Positions 49,901 through 62,400 of a DNA stretch of 64,000 bases are shown one piece after another. The notes below the pieces were generated by a model, which made no database searches, was not told where the DNA came from, and saw only the letters and a program-made list of their open reading frames with translations. Source of the stretch: Sebastes aleutianus (taxonomy: Eukaryota; Chordata; Actinopteri; Perciformes; Sebastidae); contig CAKAKS010000062.1 of assembly GCA_916700875.1 (NCBI GenBank), positions 12,299,960 to 12,363,959 on the forward strand, given 5' to 3'. Made by a program: the position numbers and the translations under genes. Position 1 is the first letter of the stretch; the number at the start of each line of letters is the position of its first letter.

Positions 49901-52900
49901 TTTTGGGCTTTGTAACTTTGCAGATCTTTTACATGCACAAAAAAACCCTATAAAACACACTAAAGTAAAGGGAAAAAGCACAAAAACATAATAGGTCCTC
50001 TTTAAACACAAGGCCGACAACAAGTACTACAGTGTCTTCAAATTCAAGGATACAAGTTTCAATATTGGCACCAACGATGTAACCATTGACATCAAAGTTG
50101 ATCCTGATGAATTTTCCCTAGAGGAGGAAAAAACAATGAACATTTAAGACGAGCATGTGGAACCAGTCCAGCCGGGAAGACAGGCAGTTAATAAGAAGTC
50201 TGAATCACGGGATGTAACACTAAGTCTTACAAATCGGGAAGAGTTGTCGTTTTTGACTGTCTTGGCATTTCCAAAGGCTTCTAGGATGGGGTTAGCCTGC
50301 AGCAGCTGCTTCTCCAGCTCCCCCTGATGGAAACGAAGAGAACAGCAAGGCAAAATATAAAGAACACCACCAATAAATCCAGACAGTTTTCAGCCATGGA
50401 TTCAGATCTAACAAGACTGGTGCATTGTGAGAACCTCACATCATGATCTGTTATTCATGTACTAGAATGTTACTTCATTCATAATGAAACTGATTAGTTT
50501 GCTTCTTTTTAAACAAATATGCTGACATAGTGGTATTCGTTTATTTACCCATGATGTACTTACTTCTGAGGAGAGAGGAGGATATGGAGTGTACAAAACA
50601 TTTAAACATAAAGTGATAAAAGGAAGGATACCATATACACACACCAGCAACACACACATCGCACCCAAGCATTTTCCCCCACACATAACGTCAGGTTAGT
50701 GCCCAAATCTGCAAACACCCAGAGACCCTGTGATCAGTAACCCGTCACCTGTTACCCAGAGCAGAATAATCCAGTGAACCCCAAGCACAATACAAACAAA
50801 CAAACCTTTAAGCTTCAATATAAACTTTATATTTCTTCCTTCGAGCTATACTGCCTTTGTTTTTACTCATTTAGTTTCCCCAAAAATGATTTACTAAGCA
50901 TTTGTGGTTTTCACATTTCACTTTTGGGGATCTATCTTGTCGAGAATCTTTATATACAGTCTATGGTCTTGCCACAGCTACCTCACTTTTCACACAAGGT
51001 TCCTTTTCCACCTATTTAGCTGACGATCACTATTATTCATCCAGCAAAAACATGGAATGACATCATCAGCCAAAACCCAAAGGCTACCACTGCACTAACT
51101 CAAAGGTAAAGTAAATATTACATGTTGAGTTTAAAGAATTCAAAGTAATGATTGTACAAATGTTTTGTCAGAAGTCTGTGAGCCACCCGAGTGTCATTTA
51201 TTTAGCTTTTCTGAGTGATAGTAGGGCTGGGCAATAATTCAATAAGATAATTTATTGTCTTTCAATGGAATCTTATATCGATATATCGTGATACACAATT
51301 ACGTCATCTAAATTGACAACTCAAATTTCTCAGAAAATCTGATCGTTTTGCTCTAAAGTTCTTAATTAAATGAGAAAATTCTCAGTACTTTTCATTTCTC
51401 AAGTATTTACTTCACACAATGTTAAACAAAACCATGTGTTTTTTTTTTATTAACACAATTTCTTTATTGAATTACCAGAAAACATGCTATATTGTGATAT
51501 ATATCGTTATCGAGATATGAAATGACCTATATCGGGATAAAAGATTTTGGCCACATCGCCCAGCCCTAAGTCATAGTACAAGATCACTGACTGAAGGCCC
51601 TAGATTATTAATTAATTTCAAACTATACAGAACTATTGCTGACTCACTGAACCTCGTCATAAATAACAAACTGAAAACCAATCACTCAGGTGTATGTTGA
51701 ACACACACACTGCCCAAGCAATTTTTTTATGCAAAAAGAGAAAAGCACAGTCAAATTTTGGACGCACAGTGTAGCAAAACATAGGATGAAAAATTCAACC
51801 AGACAAATATATAAATACATCTATGAGACCAAAAACTGCTGTGTTTTTTCAGCAAAGACCCCTCCCTCTTATCCTACTATTGTCTGGCTGAATTTTTCAC
51901 AGGAACACACACGGCTGCCACTGATCTGCGGACAAACTTCCTCCCTACTTCCTATTGGCTGGCAACACAGGTCACCTCTGCCTTCGATACAAAGTGACTC
52001 CCACGACAGTGCGCTCCAGCGAAGGGGAAAGAAAGGGAGGATGGGGGGGGGGGTGAGGGTGGGGGGGTGGAGGAGGAGGAAGGTGATGACAGAAGCAGGT
52101 GGGGGAGGAAGAGTGGATGGAGGGAGAGAGTTAACTCACATGTGACAGGATCGAGCTGTTCTGTTGATGGGAAGAGAGAAATACAACAACCTCAAAAAAA
52201 GGGATGATAGATGTGGTTTTCATCAAAACCCCACCATGTTGCTTTCAGCAGCATCTATCATATAAAGCTGGCGGGCCAGATAACAGTAGTGCAGGCTTTC
52301 CAGACGAGTCTGACGTAATGCTTAGGTAGACTGAGTTTTATTTCTGATGAGAAGACGCAGTAAAATCAGCAAAAAACAAATACATCATACATGAGGTAAG
52401 CCCTCTGGTCTACATAAAATGTCAGAAAAGGTCTGCACTACTGTTTCTCTGTGCCTGCAGGGCGATTATCTTGATTGCCACCCATTTTCCTTTGATGGTA
52501 GCTCTTTTCTGTGGCAGCTGCACCACAGAAGAGTTTGTCTACTGCAGAAAATGAGCTGCTTGAATACAACAATGTGATGATGGATTAACAATCATGTACA
52601 CAATCATGTGCGCATACACACATACACACACACAGGTACACATCACAATGGAAAAAGTGGTGTGCAAACAGGGTTGGGAAAATGTTGTGCCTGGAAGATG
52701 AAAGCACTGGAGGATTTAGGGATTGTGTCTCACCTGAAAATGAATCAAACAAAAAAGAAACAGCAGGGAGTGAACAGAGAGATGAAGGGGGTAAATTGAA
52801 ATAGAAAAGGTGTGACTGGAGGGATGTAAAAAAGTAGGGATGTCTCGAGAACCAATACTTCGGTACCAAGCATAGACTGTATATAAGAAGTTGGCGCAGT

Positions 52901-55900
52901 CATCGTGACGTCACCCATTGGCCGTCGCCATCTTGGTTTTTGCAACCAGAAGTGACACATGTGGGAAGAGCTAAGTACAACCGAACGCTGTATAAGACAT
53001 TTTTAGGAGACCGAAATGTTACAATTAACTTTCATGAACCGAAAACAAACTGTGAAAGGGTTAAAGTTGAAGACGAAAACACTGACAACACCTAGCTTGG
53101 ACAACGGAGTGGTAGTAACCTGTCAATCACAAGGTAGCCACGCCCTAAAGCATACCCTGCTTTATGGTCTATTTGACTCTAAATGGGACCATAATTTACT
53201 AAATGAACATCATGCTGTATTGAAGAAGACTTGAAACTAGCGATTGAGACCATAAACTCATGTTTACAATGTTTACTGAGGTAATAAATCAAGTGAGAAG
53301 TAGGCTCATTTTCTCATAGACTTTTATAAAATCAGACTTCTTTTTGCAACCAGAGGAGTCGCCCCCTGCTGGCTATTAGAAAGAATGCAAGTTTAAAGCA
53401 CTTCAGCATTGGCTTCACTTTTCAGACCTCGGAGTTGCCCAATGGTACCAAGTTGATGCCAAAGTTCTGAAAACATGATGGTTACTCATTTTTCTACAGT
53501 ACCGCAGGTATCGTTAGGGCTCGAGACTAAATGGCGTCCAGTGGTCCAGGGGATGATAGAAAATGTGTTTGGGACGCAGTAAAGTCACTATGGACGCGTC
53601 CAGGGGACGCACCACATTTTTTCCCTGATAATGCTACATTGTGAACAACAAATCCGTGTTGAAATCTGCAGGACGAGAGCTAGTTACCATTAGCTGTTTT
53701 GCTCCGTGCAGGACTGTGCTGCTTACAGGCTGCTAACAGCTAACATTAACTAACTCTCGTCCTGCCAATTTCAACACGGGAGGTGCCATTCATTATGATG
53801 TGTTCAGGCTCTCTTTAGTAAAGATGAGTATCGGGCAAGGCTAAATTCTAATGTTATCATGTGTTCAAATGTAATCTTGTAAAATTTTGTTTTTGGTGAG
53901 AAGGTTGAGAAACATCCAGTTGTTTGAAGGAGATGTTTTCACAGCAATATAAAATAGATAATAGAGAGGGAATTATGACCTGTTTAACTTCCTAAGAAAA
54001 AAACAGTGTGCAAACCGTAATAAAGAAGTGTATGTTGAAGTACATGGGATTTATTGTTTTACTTTTGTTTTTAAACCGTGGTATCAAATTGGTATTGAGA
54101 ATCATGGAATTTCACTGGTATTGGTATCGACTACTGACTTTCTGGTATCGTGACATCCCTAGTTAAAAGAGTAATGGGAGGAATGTTTGAGGGATGAACT
54201 GTGTGGATCAGAAGCAGGACTGACCTGGTCTTTCTTGGTCTTGTGAGAGGAGGCCACGTGAGCCAGATACTGGATGACCTTCTTGGTGTTCTCTGTCTTA
54301 CCGGCACCAGACTCTCCTCTATGAGACAAACGGAGAGAAAACTATTTAGAAAAGGAGGGTCTAAAAAGACAAAAGAGTGACAGTCAAGAATTGATCACAA
54401 TAATGTTAGCTCTACTCTAACATGTTATGTGATGTTGTATGTGGAGATTTGTAACTCACGTGCAAAGAATGGACTGGTCTTCACGATCTGCAGAAAAGAT
54501 GCAAATGTTGATTATGCAACCCCTGCAGAACAACTGTGCTGCATATTCTAAGTGAGCATATTTTATCACCACAGCGAATACAGTTTTGTAGTCTGTACAA
54601 CAGCAAGTACATTGGCCACAGACAGGAAATCCATATCCGGCTTCCTGTGACTGCAAAGAGGTGCTGCTGGGTTTAAAACTAAACAAGCTAATTACCCTTC
54701 CCCTCCCAAAATGTGGTCTGAACACTTTACTGCTGCCAAACATGGAGAAAAAAAAAAAGAGTACAAATGGGACAGAGAGGAGTTGATTTTATGGGCGGTG
54801 TGCACATCAGAAAAACAGGCCTAAAAATGGAGCTGTATTGCCGAGCTAAGAGCGCATATAGGAAGTGGGACTACTATGCCCTGCCGGAAATAACAATTAG
54901 GTGCTTGTAATGTTGTAAATTTTGATTCCAGTCACAAAACACTGCATATTTAGGTAATGTGGCATGGGTAAAACACTCAAAAAAGCAAGATGACATATGC
55001 CTAACACAGGAAATCTGCATTAGCAAAGTAAAAGGAGCAGTTAACAGGACACGTTTCAAACATAATCACTCTAAACTATAGTCTAAAAAATTACATTGAG
55101 CAGTATCAGTCTCAAGAACAAACTTTTTGACATCATCTATATATTCTTCCAAATAATGTGACAAATGAGCTGTATAGGAGACACACATGCCTATTTTTTT
55201 TTTTTAAAAAACAACCTCTCTTAGCTAGAATTGAGTGTGTCTGGTATTTTCAGAGGCCAGCGGAGTGAGTAAATCATGTGAAATGTTTGGCTAGCATCAA
55301 ATCCAGATGGTTTGTTACACAGAACCATCTGAGAAGCCGTCATTGGAAACTGTTTGGAAAAGAGCAGGCACTTTCAAAAAATACTTGGCAGGTGATTGGA
55401 TGAACCATCCGTCAATCAAACTCTTGCCGAAGCCAGTCAGGAGAAGAGCGAAAACATTTTTTTACATCCGGAAAGGCCTTCAGTGCCGTTCTTTGCTCTT
55501 CTTTCGGTGTAGATATACTCTCCAGTTCTGATATAACTGATGCTATAGCAGCATCTACGCTAACCTCTTCAGGAGCCGCCATTGTTGTCACACACACCTA
55601 AGCCACGCCTGTAGCTGCCAGTAGCTCCTCACAGGACACTGATTGGTCCATGCTCGGGCTTGCCAGACACAAACACATTGCTTGAAGCCTGACAAGATGG
55701 ATTTTCGTGTGATATGTGATCCCTCGATTGTCGTCGCTAGAATCCAGCTGCCGTGCAAGGTAAGCAATTGGTCCTCATTGTCTTCCATTTGAAGGCCCAA
55801 ACTCAATATACAAGCTAATCCCATGCACCTTGTTAATTTTTTAGAGCAGGTACTGACGCAAATAAACTATAAAACCTATATTACAGCATGTATGCATGCA

Positions 55901-58900
55901 ACCTTGTCTCTTAGGAGCCTTACAGTTTATAGATCTCTACGGTACCACTCAGAACAGTAGCTTCGTTGACAATGCAATCTTAAACCCATATTACGAGCTT
56001 GGAGGGGCTGCTAAAATAACTGGCAACGGTTTTAATCAAAGCAAAAAAAAGCACATCATGTAGGCCAGCAGACTTTAAATTCCACGTCATTCTTTCCTTC
56101 TAATGTTCTCATGCAATACTCAACAGTTTGACAGCGGCTGGGGACGTCGACTTACCCTGCATCATGCTTCTGTAAGCTGTGTCAGTGATGGCGTAGATGT
56201 GAGGCGGCATTTCATGCCTCTTCTTGCCCTTGTACATGTCAACAATCTCCTCTGAGTAGATGGGCAGGAACTTGTAGGGGTTTATGACGACACAGAAGAG
56301 GCCAGAGTATGTCTGCAGGAAAGATGGAGTTGGCATTTTAAAAAAAGCTGCACTTGAATGTGGAATAAGAAGAAGAAGTGAAGGTACCAGAGGAAGAGAA
56401 GGGTTCTTGTGTTAAAGGGATATATCAAATTATTCTAGAGCAAATTCTAGCGACTGGACATGTGAAAATATCATTAAGGAGATTTGCATCTAGTGTGCAG
56501 AGTGGAATCATGATCATGGACTGGGATGATGGTCATTTCATCGGAGGTAACTCCGACAGCAGCGGAGATGTTGGGTTTATTTGCTTTATTGATTTGTTTG
56601 GGAAGAGGAAATAAGTGAACAGAACAAACTGAATTTCTCTCTTTTATTGTTAATTGCTAAATCCCCAAAAAGTTTTTTTTTTTTTTTAACGCTGGATACT
56701 ATTTTTGGTGAATATTTTTGGGACTTGCATTTGATTATCTTACACTTAATTCCCCAGATCCACTTTGTTTGAACCAATCCGACAGCATCCAATCAAATTG
56801 CAGGAGAAAACCATGAAGAAGTGCCAGTTACTCCGTTATTAAAATGGCACTACATTTGGTGAAGACTGCATTATAACTTGTTTAGGACTCGAAAGTCAAA
56901 GTTTAGGACTTGGGACTTGACTGTCTTGACTTGGGATTTGACTTGGGACTTGAGTGCAAAGACATGAGACTTACTTGTGACTTGCAAAACAATGACTTAG
57001 TCGCACCTCTGCTAATGTGCAAGAAGGGTTGTGCTTCCCCCAAAATTTGTTTCTCTATAAAAATCGAGAGGTTGTACTCGGCACTGATTGAATAACAAGG
57101 CCTTCCCATCCCCCATCAAGACGGAGCTGAAAGTTTCTCATGAACTCTAGCTTGTTACTCTTCTATATCATTATGTAATCTCTACCCCACCCTGCTGCAA
57201 GTTTAAACTGATGATTGGCAGAGGCATCATAAAACTACAGCTACTTGACCGGTTAGCCAAGTCATATCTCAGGTAGTAGAATTATCTTGTCTGCTTTGAA
57301 CATTAAAGCCCTCCTCCAATCCTTTCTACAAACTCCACTAAATCTTTTTCTTTCTCCTCCTAGCATAACTTCAGATTTTTTTCCCCCCCATGTGCTGCAT
57401 TCCTGTGCTGCCCTCCCAACATCTCTGTACCAGGCATCTCTCCCTCTGCTGTACACCCGATCTCCCTTGAGAAACGGTCAATATAAAGACTACAGAGCCT
57501 GGAGGCGCTCTAACCAACCGTAGCCTGGATCCCTGGAGGGAGCAAGGGAGGGGACAACGGGCTGTGTTGACATGACCGGGTCACACACCACAGAGTCAAA
57601 GAGACCAAATCCCTTCCAGCCCACCACATGGGGATAAATAACATTAATTATGGGGGAAGTAATAGCAGTTACAACACCATTTACATTCCATGTCCATCGC
57701 TGCAAAAACTAGACTGTGACGCCCCTCCCTCCTTCCCCAACTCTTTCTCCGCATACTCTGGACTACATTGTTCCCTGCAGTTTCCTGTTTACAAGATGAA
57801 CTCCAAACATGGAGTGAGGGGAGCAAATAAGAAAGACAGAGGGGAAGAGAATGCTTGCATACCATGAGTATGTTGGCGGATTAAACACTGTCTTTGTGGT
57901 GACATAGTGCATACAATGGGTTGTCTTAAACAATGGGGCTTAATGAGATAATTAGGAGGTTGGACAGGGAGATAAATTGGTTTGGAGACCGGCCATGACG
58001 GATTGTTTTCTATAAACCAGGGGGGATTTCATACCAATAAAAAGGAAAATGCTTTGAACCAATGGGACCAAGTTACCCTGATAATTTGGTGGAAAAACAG
58101 ATTAAGGAAATAGTAGCAACACAATGCAGAGGAAAATGGTGGCAGTAAATGTACAGTGTAGGTTTCAGTTTGTATAAAAAATAAACACTGCAGCTCCTCA
58201 AGACCAACATTTGAGGCTGTGGGCATGTTCATAATTGGCACAGATGTAACCTACAGTAGGTCTGGTTTGTTTAACAAAGTAATATTAATTGCACAATAAC
58301 ATTTTAGAGGAGTAATCCAGAACAACAAATGGTTAGAAATAGCATGATTATATTGTTGAATTAAATGAATTAAAGCAGTCCACAATTATCTGTCTCAAAT
58401 GTAGCTTAAAGAGGATCCTATTATGCTTTTGTTCATTTTCCCTTTCCTTTAGTGCGTTATATAGTTTTTTTTGTGCAAGTAAAAGGTCTGCAAAGTAACA
58501 AAGAGCACGCCAAAGGGAGTTACTCTCCCCCACAGAAACACTGCTCTTGAACTGCCTGAAACACCTTGCTTCAAGTTCTGCCTTTTCTTCCGTAACGCGG
58601 TAACACATTTGCATAATACACGCCTAGCGGCTAGTTTGGCACGCCCTCAAACAAAGCTAGTTAGAGCGGAGCTGCAGCGGAGTCCGAAGAGTTTGGTTCG
58701 GTTGACCAATCACAACAGTGGGCCAGCTGACCAATCAAAGCAGACTGGGCTTTTACAACTGAACATTTAGCCCACTTCGTAGAAAATACCAAGATATACT
58801 GTATATCGTGTGTCGCCATTCATTCTAAAAATACCAAAATAAGATTTTTGGTCCATATCGCCTAACCTTATCATGCATAGCTGTATTTTATTCTTAAAAA

Positions 58901-59425
58901 CTCAACATAGGTCTAAATCTTAATTAAGACTCCAAAGAAACGTCTGGGGAAAAACAGTCACACTGGAACCATAACTGGGAAGGGAACTAAAATGAGCCAT
59001 GAGCCCATGCATCACTGCTACATTATACTTCAGCAAAATGAGGTACAATGTATGAATCAAGGCTTTGCATTTTGCGTCTGTGCTGGCTTAATACTCACAT
59101 ATATGAGACCAGAGTAGTATCTCTCCTTCAGGTTGTGCAGCACGGAGGCCTCGTTCAGGCAGGTGAGCTCGGCCATGTCCTCCACCTTGCTGAACTTGGG
59201 CGGGTTCATCTTCTGGATGTCGTCCTTGTTCACCTTGACCTTCTTCGCAGAGTCTGCCAGCTCCACCACGCACTCGTCGCCGCGCTCCTCCTTCACGGAG
59301 CCGGCCTCGAAGCCCAGGCGCTCCGAGGGCACCCATACTAGCTTCTTGGTGGCCCAGTCAGCCTGCGCCAGCGGGTTGTTGACCACATTGCGGTCCACGT
59401 ACAGGAACTTGTCTGCGGCTGACAT
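31983..59425 (-). CDS. myh9: Non-muscle myosin II heavy chain, myosin-9-like
   Basis: Class II non-muscle myosin heavy chain: an actin-based ATPase motor that dimerises through its rod and forms bipolar filaments for cytokinesis, adhesion and cell shape. There are 39 constitutive coding exons totalling 1953 residues, close to the 1960 of human MYH9. ATG at 59425, context GCTACCATGTC, starting MSAADKFLYVDRNVVNNPLA. Order: SH3-like N-terminus, motor with P-loop GESGAGKT (172-179), switch I NDNSSRF, switch II DIAGFE, SH1 helix, neck with IQ region ending near 828, long coiled coil, then a 36-residue tail piece starting RGDLPFTMRR. I chose myh9 over myh10, myh11 and myh14 because of the N-terminus, GCLETAEEGKKRLQRD, KGDSEHRRKK and the RGDLPF tail. 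Which teleost paralogue is not decided. Exon lists are in the motor and rod entries. The 5'UTR exon was not found. Confidence 0.93.
32835..32983. repeat. 38-bp tandem repeat, about four copies
   Basis: A unit starting AAACTAGAGACCTAGAGCAT recurs at 32835, 32873, 32911 and 32949 with one or two changes. It lies in the last myosin intron. Confidence 0.9.
33010..33560. repeat. Inverted partner of the repeat at 29640-30185
   Basis: See the partner entry. The two arms are about 75-85% alike by eye and flank the final coding exon and 3'UTR of the myosin gene. Confidence 0.8.
37905..38070. repeat. Interspersed repeat with the ATAGACTGTATATAAGA motif
   Basis: The same opening, ATAGACTGTATATAAGA, occurs at 52872-52888, followed by GACG/CGCCATCTTGG-type sequence. 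I know this as a common teleost repeat motif; its family is not assigned. In a myosin intron. Confidence 0.5.
39165..39709. mobile_element. hAT-like repeat fragment, related to 53630-54161
   Basis: Shares GCTCCGTGCAGGACTGTGCT, the AATATAAAATAGATAATGGAG block and the end GGTATCGTGATGTCCCTA with 53630-54161. Its left terminus is not clear. In a myosin rod intron. Confidence 0.65.
41240..42138. mobile_element. DNA transposon remnant with ACACCAAACGC termini
   Basis: ATGCTGCGTCCACACCAAAC on the left is complementary to GTTTGGTGTGAATGTCCCAT-like sequence on the right, both followed inward by CGCAAAGCAAA / TTTGCTTCGCG. About 0.9 kb, with no usable reading frame. It fills the intron between the exons at 40981-41104 and 42248-42385. 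Confidence 0.75.
43358..43522. mobile_element. Short hAT-like MITE (165 bp)
   Basis: Ends TATGGATGTCACGAGAACC and TTGTGACATCCCTA, flanked by GTTGAGCG (43350-43357) and GTTGAGTG (43523-43530), a 7-of-8 target duplication. A miniature relative of the 52835-54161 element. Confidence 0.75.
45306..46066. mobile_element. TTAA-type MITE with AGGGCGGGTCCAT ends
   Basis: Left end AGGGCGGGTCCATTA and right end ATGGACCCGCCCT, flanked by CTAA and TTAA. It contains one arm of the foldback family (near 45725-45885). It sits in the long intron at motor loop 2. Confidence 0.7.
47103..47931. mobile_element. Diverged inverted relative of the 45306-46066 element
   Basis: Begins AGGGCGGGTCCATCTGCG after TTAA (47099-47102). 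Later segments match 45306-46066 in reverse order and strand, for example GCATGATGACGCTGCTA read as its complement near 47770. The right end is uncertain; I place it at the TTAA of 47932-47935. Confidence 0.55.
49154..49568. mobile_element. MITE with AAGGCCTTAACACAC ends
   Basis: AAGGCCTTAACACACCGGGG at the left pairs with CCCAGTGTGTGAAGACCTT at the right. About 415 bp, non-coding, in a myosin motor intron. Confidence 0.65.
49793..50001. mobile_element. Fragment of a TTAA-type MITE, related to 58410-58680
   Basis: Contains GGGGGAGAGTAACTCCCTTT and ends ATAATAGGTCCTCT next to TTAA. The reverse complement of 58410-58680 matches block by block. Left end truncated or unclear. Confidence 0.65.
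51222..51568. mobile_element. hAT-like MITE (347 bp) with TAGGGCTGGGCAAT ends
   Basis: Begins TAGGGCTGGGCAATAA and ends ATCGCCCAGCCCTA, flanked by AGTGATAG and AGTCATAG (7 of 8 matching). The interior has ATATCGTTATCGAGATAT, shared with 61680-62001. Confidence 0.82.
52140..52160 (-). CDS. Candidate 21-nt cassette exon for myosin loop 1 (NSSILSH)
   Basis: In the intron between coding exons 4 and 5, the minus strand reads a pyrimidine-rich tract, CCCATCAACAG, a 21-base open segment coding NSSILSH, then GTGAGT. Flanking exon phases are both 0, so inclusion adds seven residues between KKDQ and GELEK, exactly at the ATP-site surface loop (loop 1). Smooth-muscle MYH11 (7 residues), MYH10 and MYH14 are known to carry alternative loop-1 inserts at this junction. 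Inclusion is inferred; no transcript evidence is available here. Confidence 0.6.
52835..54161. mobile_element. Composite hAT-like element in the loop-1 intron
   Basis: Begins TAGGGATGTCTCGAGAACC and ends GGTATCGTGACATCCCTA. The interior includes the ACTGTATATAAGA repeat near 52872 and a segment related to 39165-39709, so it has absorbed other repeats. The flanking duplication is poor. Confidence 0.65.
56880..57000. repeat. GACTTG-rich low-complexity repeat
   Basis: Irregular repeats of GACTTGGGACTTGACT and variants. Such tracts are frequent in fish genomes. In a myosin intron between the first two coding exons. Confidence 0.75.
58410..58680. mobile_element. TTAA-type MITE fragment
   Basis: Begins AGAGGATCCTATTATGCTTTT after TTAA (58406-58409) and is the inverted relative of 49793-50001. 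The right end is not resolved. Confidence 0.6.
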
Positions 59426-59430
59426 GGTAG

Positions 59431-62400
59431 CTGTTTCAGAAAAAGAGGAAGAAAGAGTGTTGGTGGTTAATGCTGAGAAAATCATAGACAGAGATCAGAA
59501 ACCCAGATTAATTCTGATTATCATTTAAATATTTGTTATTCATTATCAAACTAAAATCAATTATATATACATGAATTGCTACATGTTTGTAGGACCAGAT
59601 CTTTGCTACCCTTTTATCTACATATGCAATCTCTAAGGAATTCAAAGGTCACCACTGGTGGGATGTACAGGAACAGGAAGAGTCTGCTCAAAGTTAGGTC
59701 GGGTCGACATAAAACATGTCAAACGAGGCTCCGTGTTACTTCTTGGCAAACTGCTGTGAACACTTAATCAAATTTCCAGCTGCTGGACCATATGGGTGAC
59801 AGAGAAGAAGAAACATTTGCCTTCATCTCCCAGCAGAGGTGCCTCCAGCACCAACAAACTGTCTGTCTGCTGGTGGGAAGCCTGTGAGGGAGCACGCCTT
59901 TGCTGTCGTTCCGACTGGTTGGTCGAGTATCTGCTCAGAAGGGGGAGGAGAGGAGTTGACCGTGGGTGATCTTGGAGAGACAGTGTAAACATCTGCCTGA
60001 CTTATGGCCGCATCAAGTTCCAGGGACTAAATCCAGTAACTAAATCAGGAAACAAAAGTCCCTTTTGTACATTCCTGTTTCTGTTTTTTCTGCTTTAGAG
60101 GAACCATCAAAGATAAAAGGATCAAAGGAGTAAGCAAGTTTTGTTTTGAGAATTTTTTTTGCATACAACACCACAGAGGCATCATGTTCTTTGGAATTCA
60201 CGGTTTCTAGCATTTTCAAAGTAGAGATGATTTGTTCAGTGTTTCTTGCTTATTTTTTCCAATTTAGTACATAACTGCATTGAAACGATTAAGTTTTGTT
60301 TGTCTTGGTCACACTTTTTCTTGGTAGCCTACCATCTCTTTATTTGGGGAGTCAAAGTTAACGCGATAAAAAGGTGCAATGAGCAGATTGAGGCGGGAGG
60401 TTAATTGTCAAAATAGATAAAGTAAAAACCCATCAAATTTGCAATGAATCCAAAACAAATGGTAGACATTAAATGATCCTTGCACAGAAATTTCATATCA
60501 AATATCACTGCCAATTCTAAACAATATCTTGTATCTGCATATAGACAATAAGCTGTGTACAAACTGTTGTTGCTTTAACACACCTTTGGAAGCTCACACA
60601 CATGTTGTTGACAGGGAGTGCTGCGGTTGTTTAACCCTTGCAGAAAGTGACTAGACTAGTATTACCAGTATGAGGAAAATGAGGAGAGTGTGCTTGAACC
60701 AACCCGCCCAACTAAAGCAAGTGCAGAGACACTCCAGGCAATCCACTGAACATGATGTGCTTTCACTGACAACAAGGTCCAAGACTTTACCATTTCTATT
60801 ATCATTCCCACACAGGAGGAGCCGTCTTCGCAGCAACACCAGCGTCCTTAGCCTCTCGGGACGTTCCCTCAGCTCCAACGGAAAACCGAGAGCTGTCCTA
60901 TACAGGCTTGTTTGCATGTGTTCATGTGCTCATATGCAAACACTATGAAAATCACAGCAGAGGTCAGGTTCGGCCCAGTGTTACATTTATCATCAGGTCT
61001 GAAATAATATATTAGCTGGAAGTGTTTCATGCGCCTAAGATTATTTATTGCATTGCAATGTTGTCCGGTGGGACGAGGCTCTGGTGCCAAATTCTCATTT
61101 CTCTCATTTTCAACATCATAAAACACTGCTCGTACACAACAGTGCATAAAACACTTTTATTCAATGCAAGAATTATAGTTTAAAAAAAAGGATGTGCGCA
61201 TATCAACAATGTGGGAGAAAACATTGCTCTTACAAGCCTTGCATCTCCCAAGCTTGATAATAGACTTTAATTTTAAACTAACTTTGTATTCCCTAAGCTT
61301 ATTACAGTAGATCAACTTTGATGCAATTTCATAACTCAAACATAATCTCTCCAAAATTCCTAAATATATTTTGAGGAACTTGTGGCTAAGTTACTAGTTA
61401 GGTTACTATTTGTACTAATGGATACTTAAAACTGACCGACTGATCATCGATGTTTTTATGATATTTGGGAGCTTAAAAAACCTGACACCGATACATCAGT
61501 TAGTTATTTCTTTTTGACATTAATACATAACAAACTTAAAATGCATACCTTCGGCCTCTTTTAAAAAGAAAAATGTAAACTGTGATTAAGATACAGACTA
61601 AGTTTTACAGTTGAAAAATCTAACTTTCAATGCTCTCTGTTGGACAAACTAATGACACCGTTTCTAATTGACCTCAAATAGGGCTGGGCAATATGACAAT
61701 ATATATCGTCAAGACGTTATAAAAATGTCTATAAAATATAGGCTACGCCAATATTTTTCTTTTTCTCTATAATTTCACTTAAAACTGTGACGTTCATTTT
61801 GCACTCAAGTTCTTAAAATGAGAAAATACTCAAGTATTTAATTTACACAGGAGTATAAAAAATAGGCTTTACCATGTGGTTATAACACATACACTATTTA
61901 TTTATTACCAGAAAACATGCTATTTTGTGATATATATTGTTATCGAGATATAAAATGACCTATATCGTGATAGAAGATTTTGGCCATATTGCCCAGCCTT
62001 ACCTCAAATCTAATTTGGCATTTCTGTACTACAATTTCTTGTTAATTGGCTGACACATACACAGATACCGATATATCTACAATAAGTTAATATCTGCAAA
62101 TCTATAGGCATGACCGCCAATTTAACGCTCTTCTTCTGACAACTGTTAAAAAATAATTGTCATCAACAATCAACAAAATTTCATCAACTATGCTCTTGAC
62201 AAAATGCCAACAAACTACGCAGCATTCCTCATTTGTACTGAAAAAAGGTGACAGCCCCTTGAGAATCCTTAGAAAGAAGAGTAGAGGTCGTTGCGTTTAA
62301 CAGGGTTATTATGTCGGCCCCGTCTGTTCCAGCACATTAACCCTGATCTGTGAGAAAGAAAGCAGAGGGAGAGCCATTCTTCTCATGACCCCTGCCTCCC

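Larger units (their letters stand above)
43129..59425 (-). other. Myosin motor and neck exons (coding exons 1-18)
   Basis: Exons: 59099-59425, 56156-56312, 54460-54487, 54225-54318, 50231-50323, 50054-50117, 49614-49712, 48940-49083, 48705-48800, 48297-48568, 47977-48150, 46803-46976, 46562-46676, 44447-44631, 44051-44172, 43891-43960, 43641-43801, 43129-43237. The 28-bp exon codes DREDQSILC. Exon 10 (272 bp) may unite two exons that are separate in human MYH9, since I recall 40 coding exons there. Loop 1 lies between coding exons 4 and 5 (after KTKKDQ, residue 202). Loop 2 lies between exons 13 and 14 (WKD/VDRI). The actin-binding and converter parts read ...NFVRCIIPNHEKK and RCNGVLEGIRICRQGFPNR without breaks. 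Neck: RGYVARKAFAKRQQQLTAMK. Confidence 0.92.

Noticed and set aside
51690..52145. Plus-strand frame of 151 codons in the loop-1 intron
   Set aside because: No family likeness; its end is a G-rich simple-sequence stretch.
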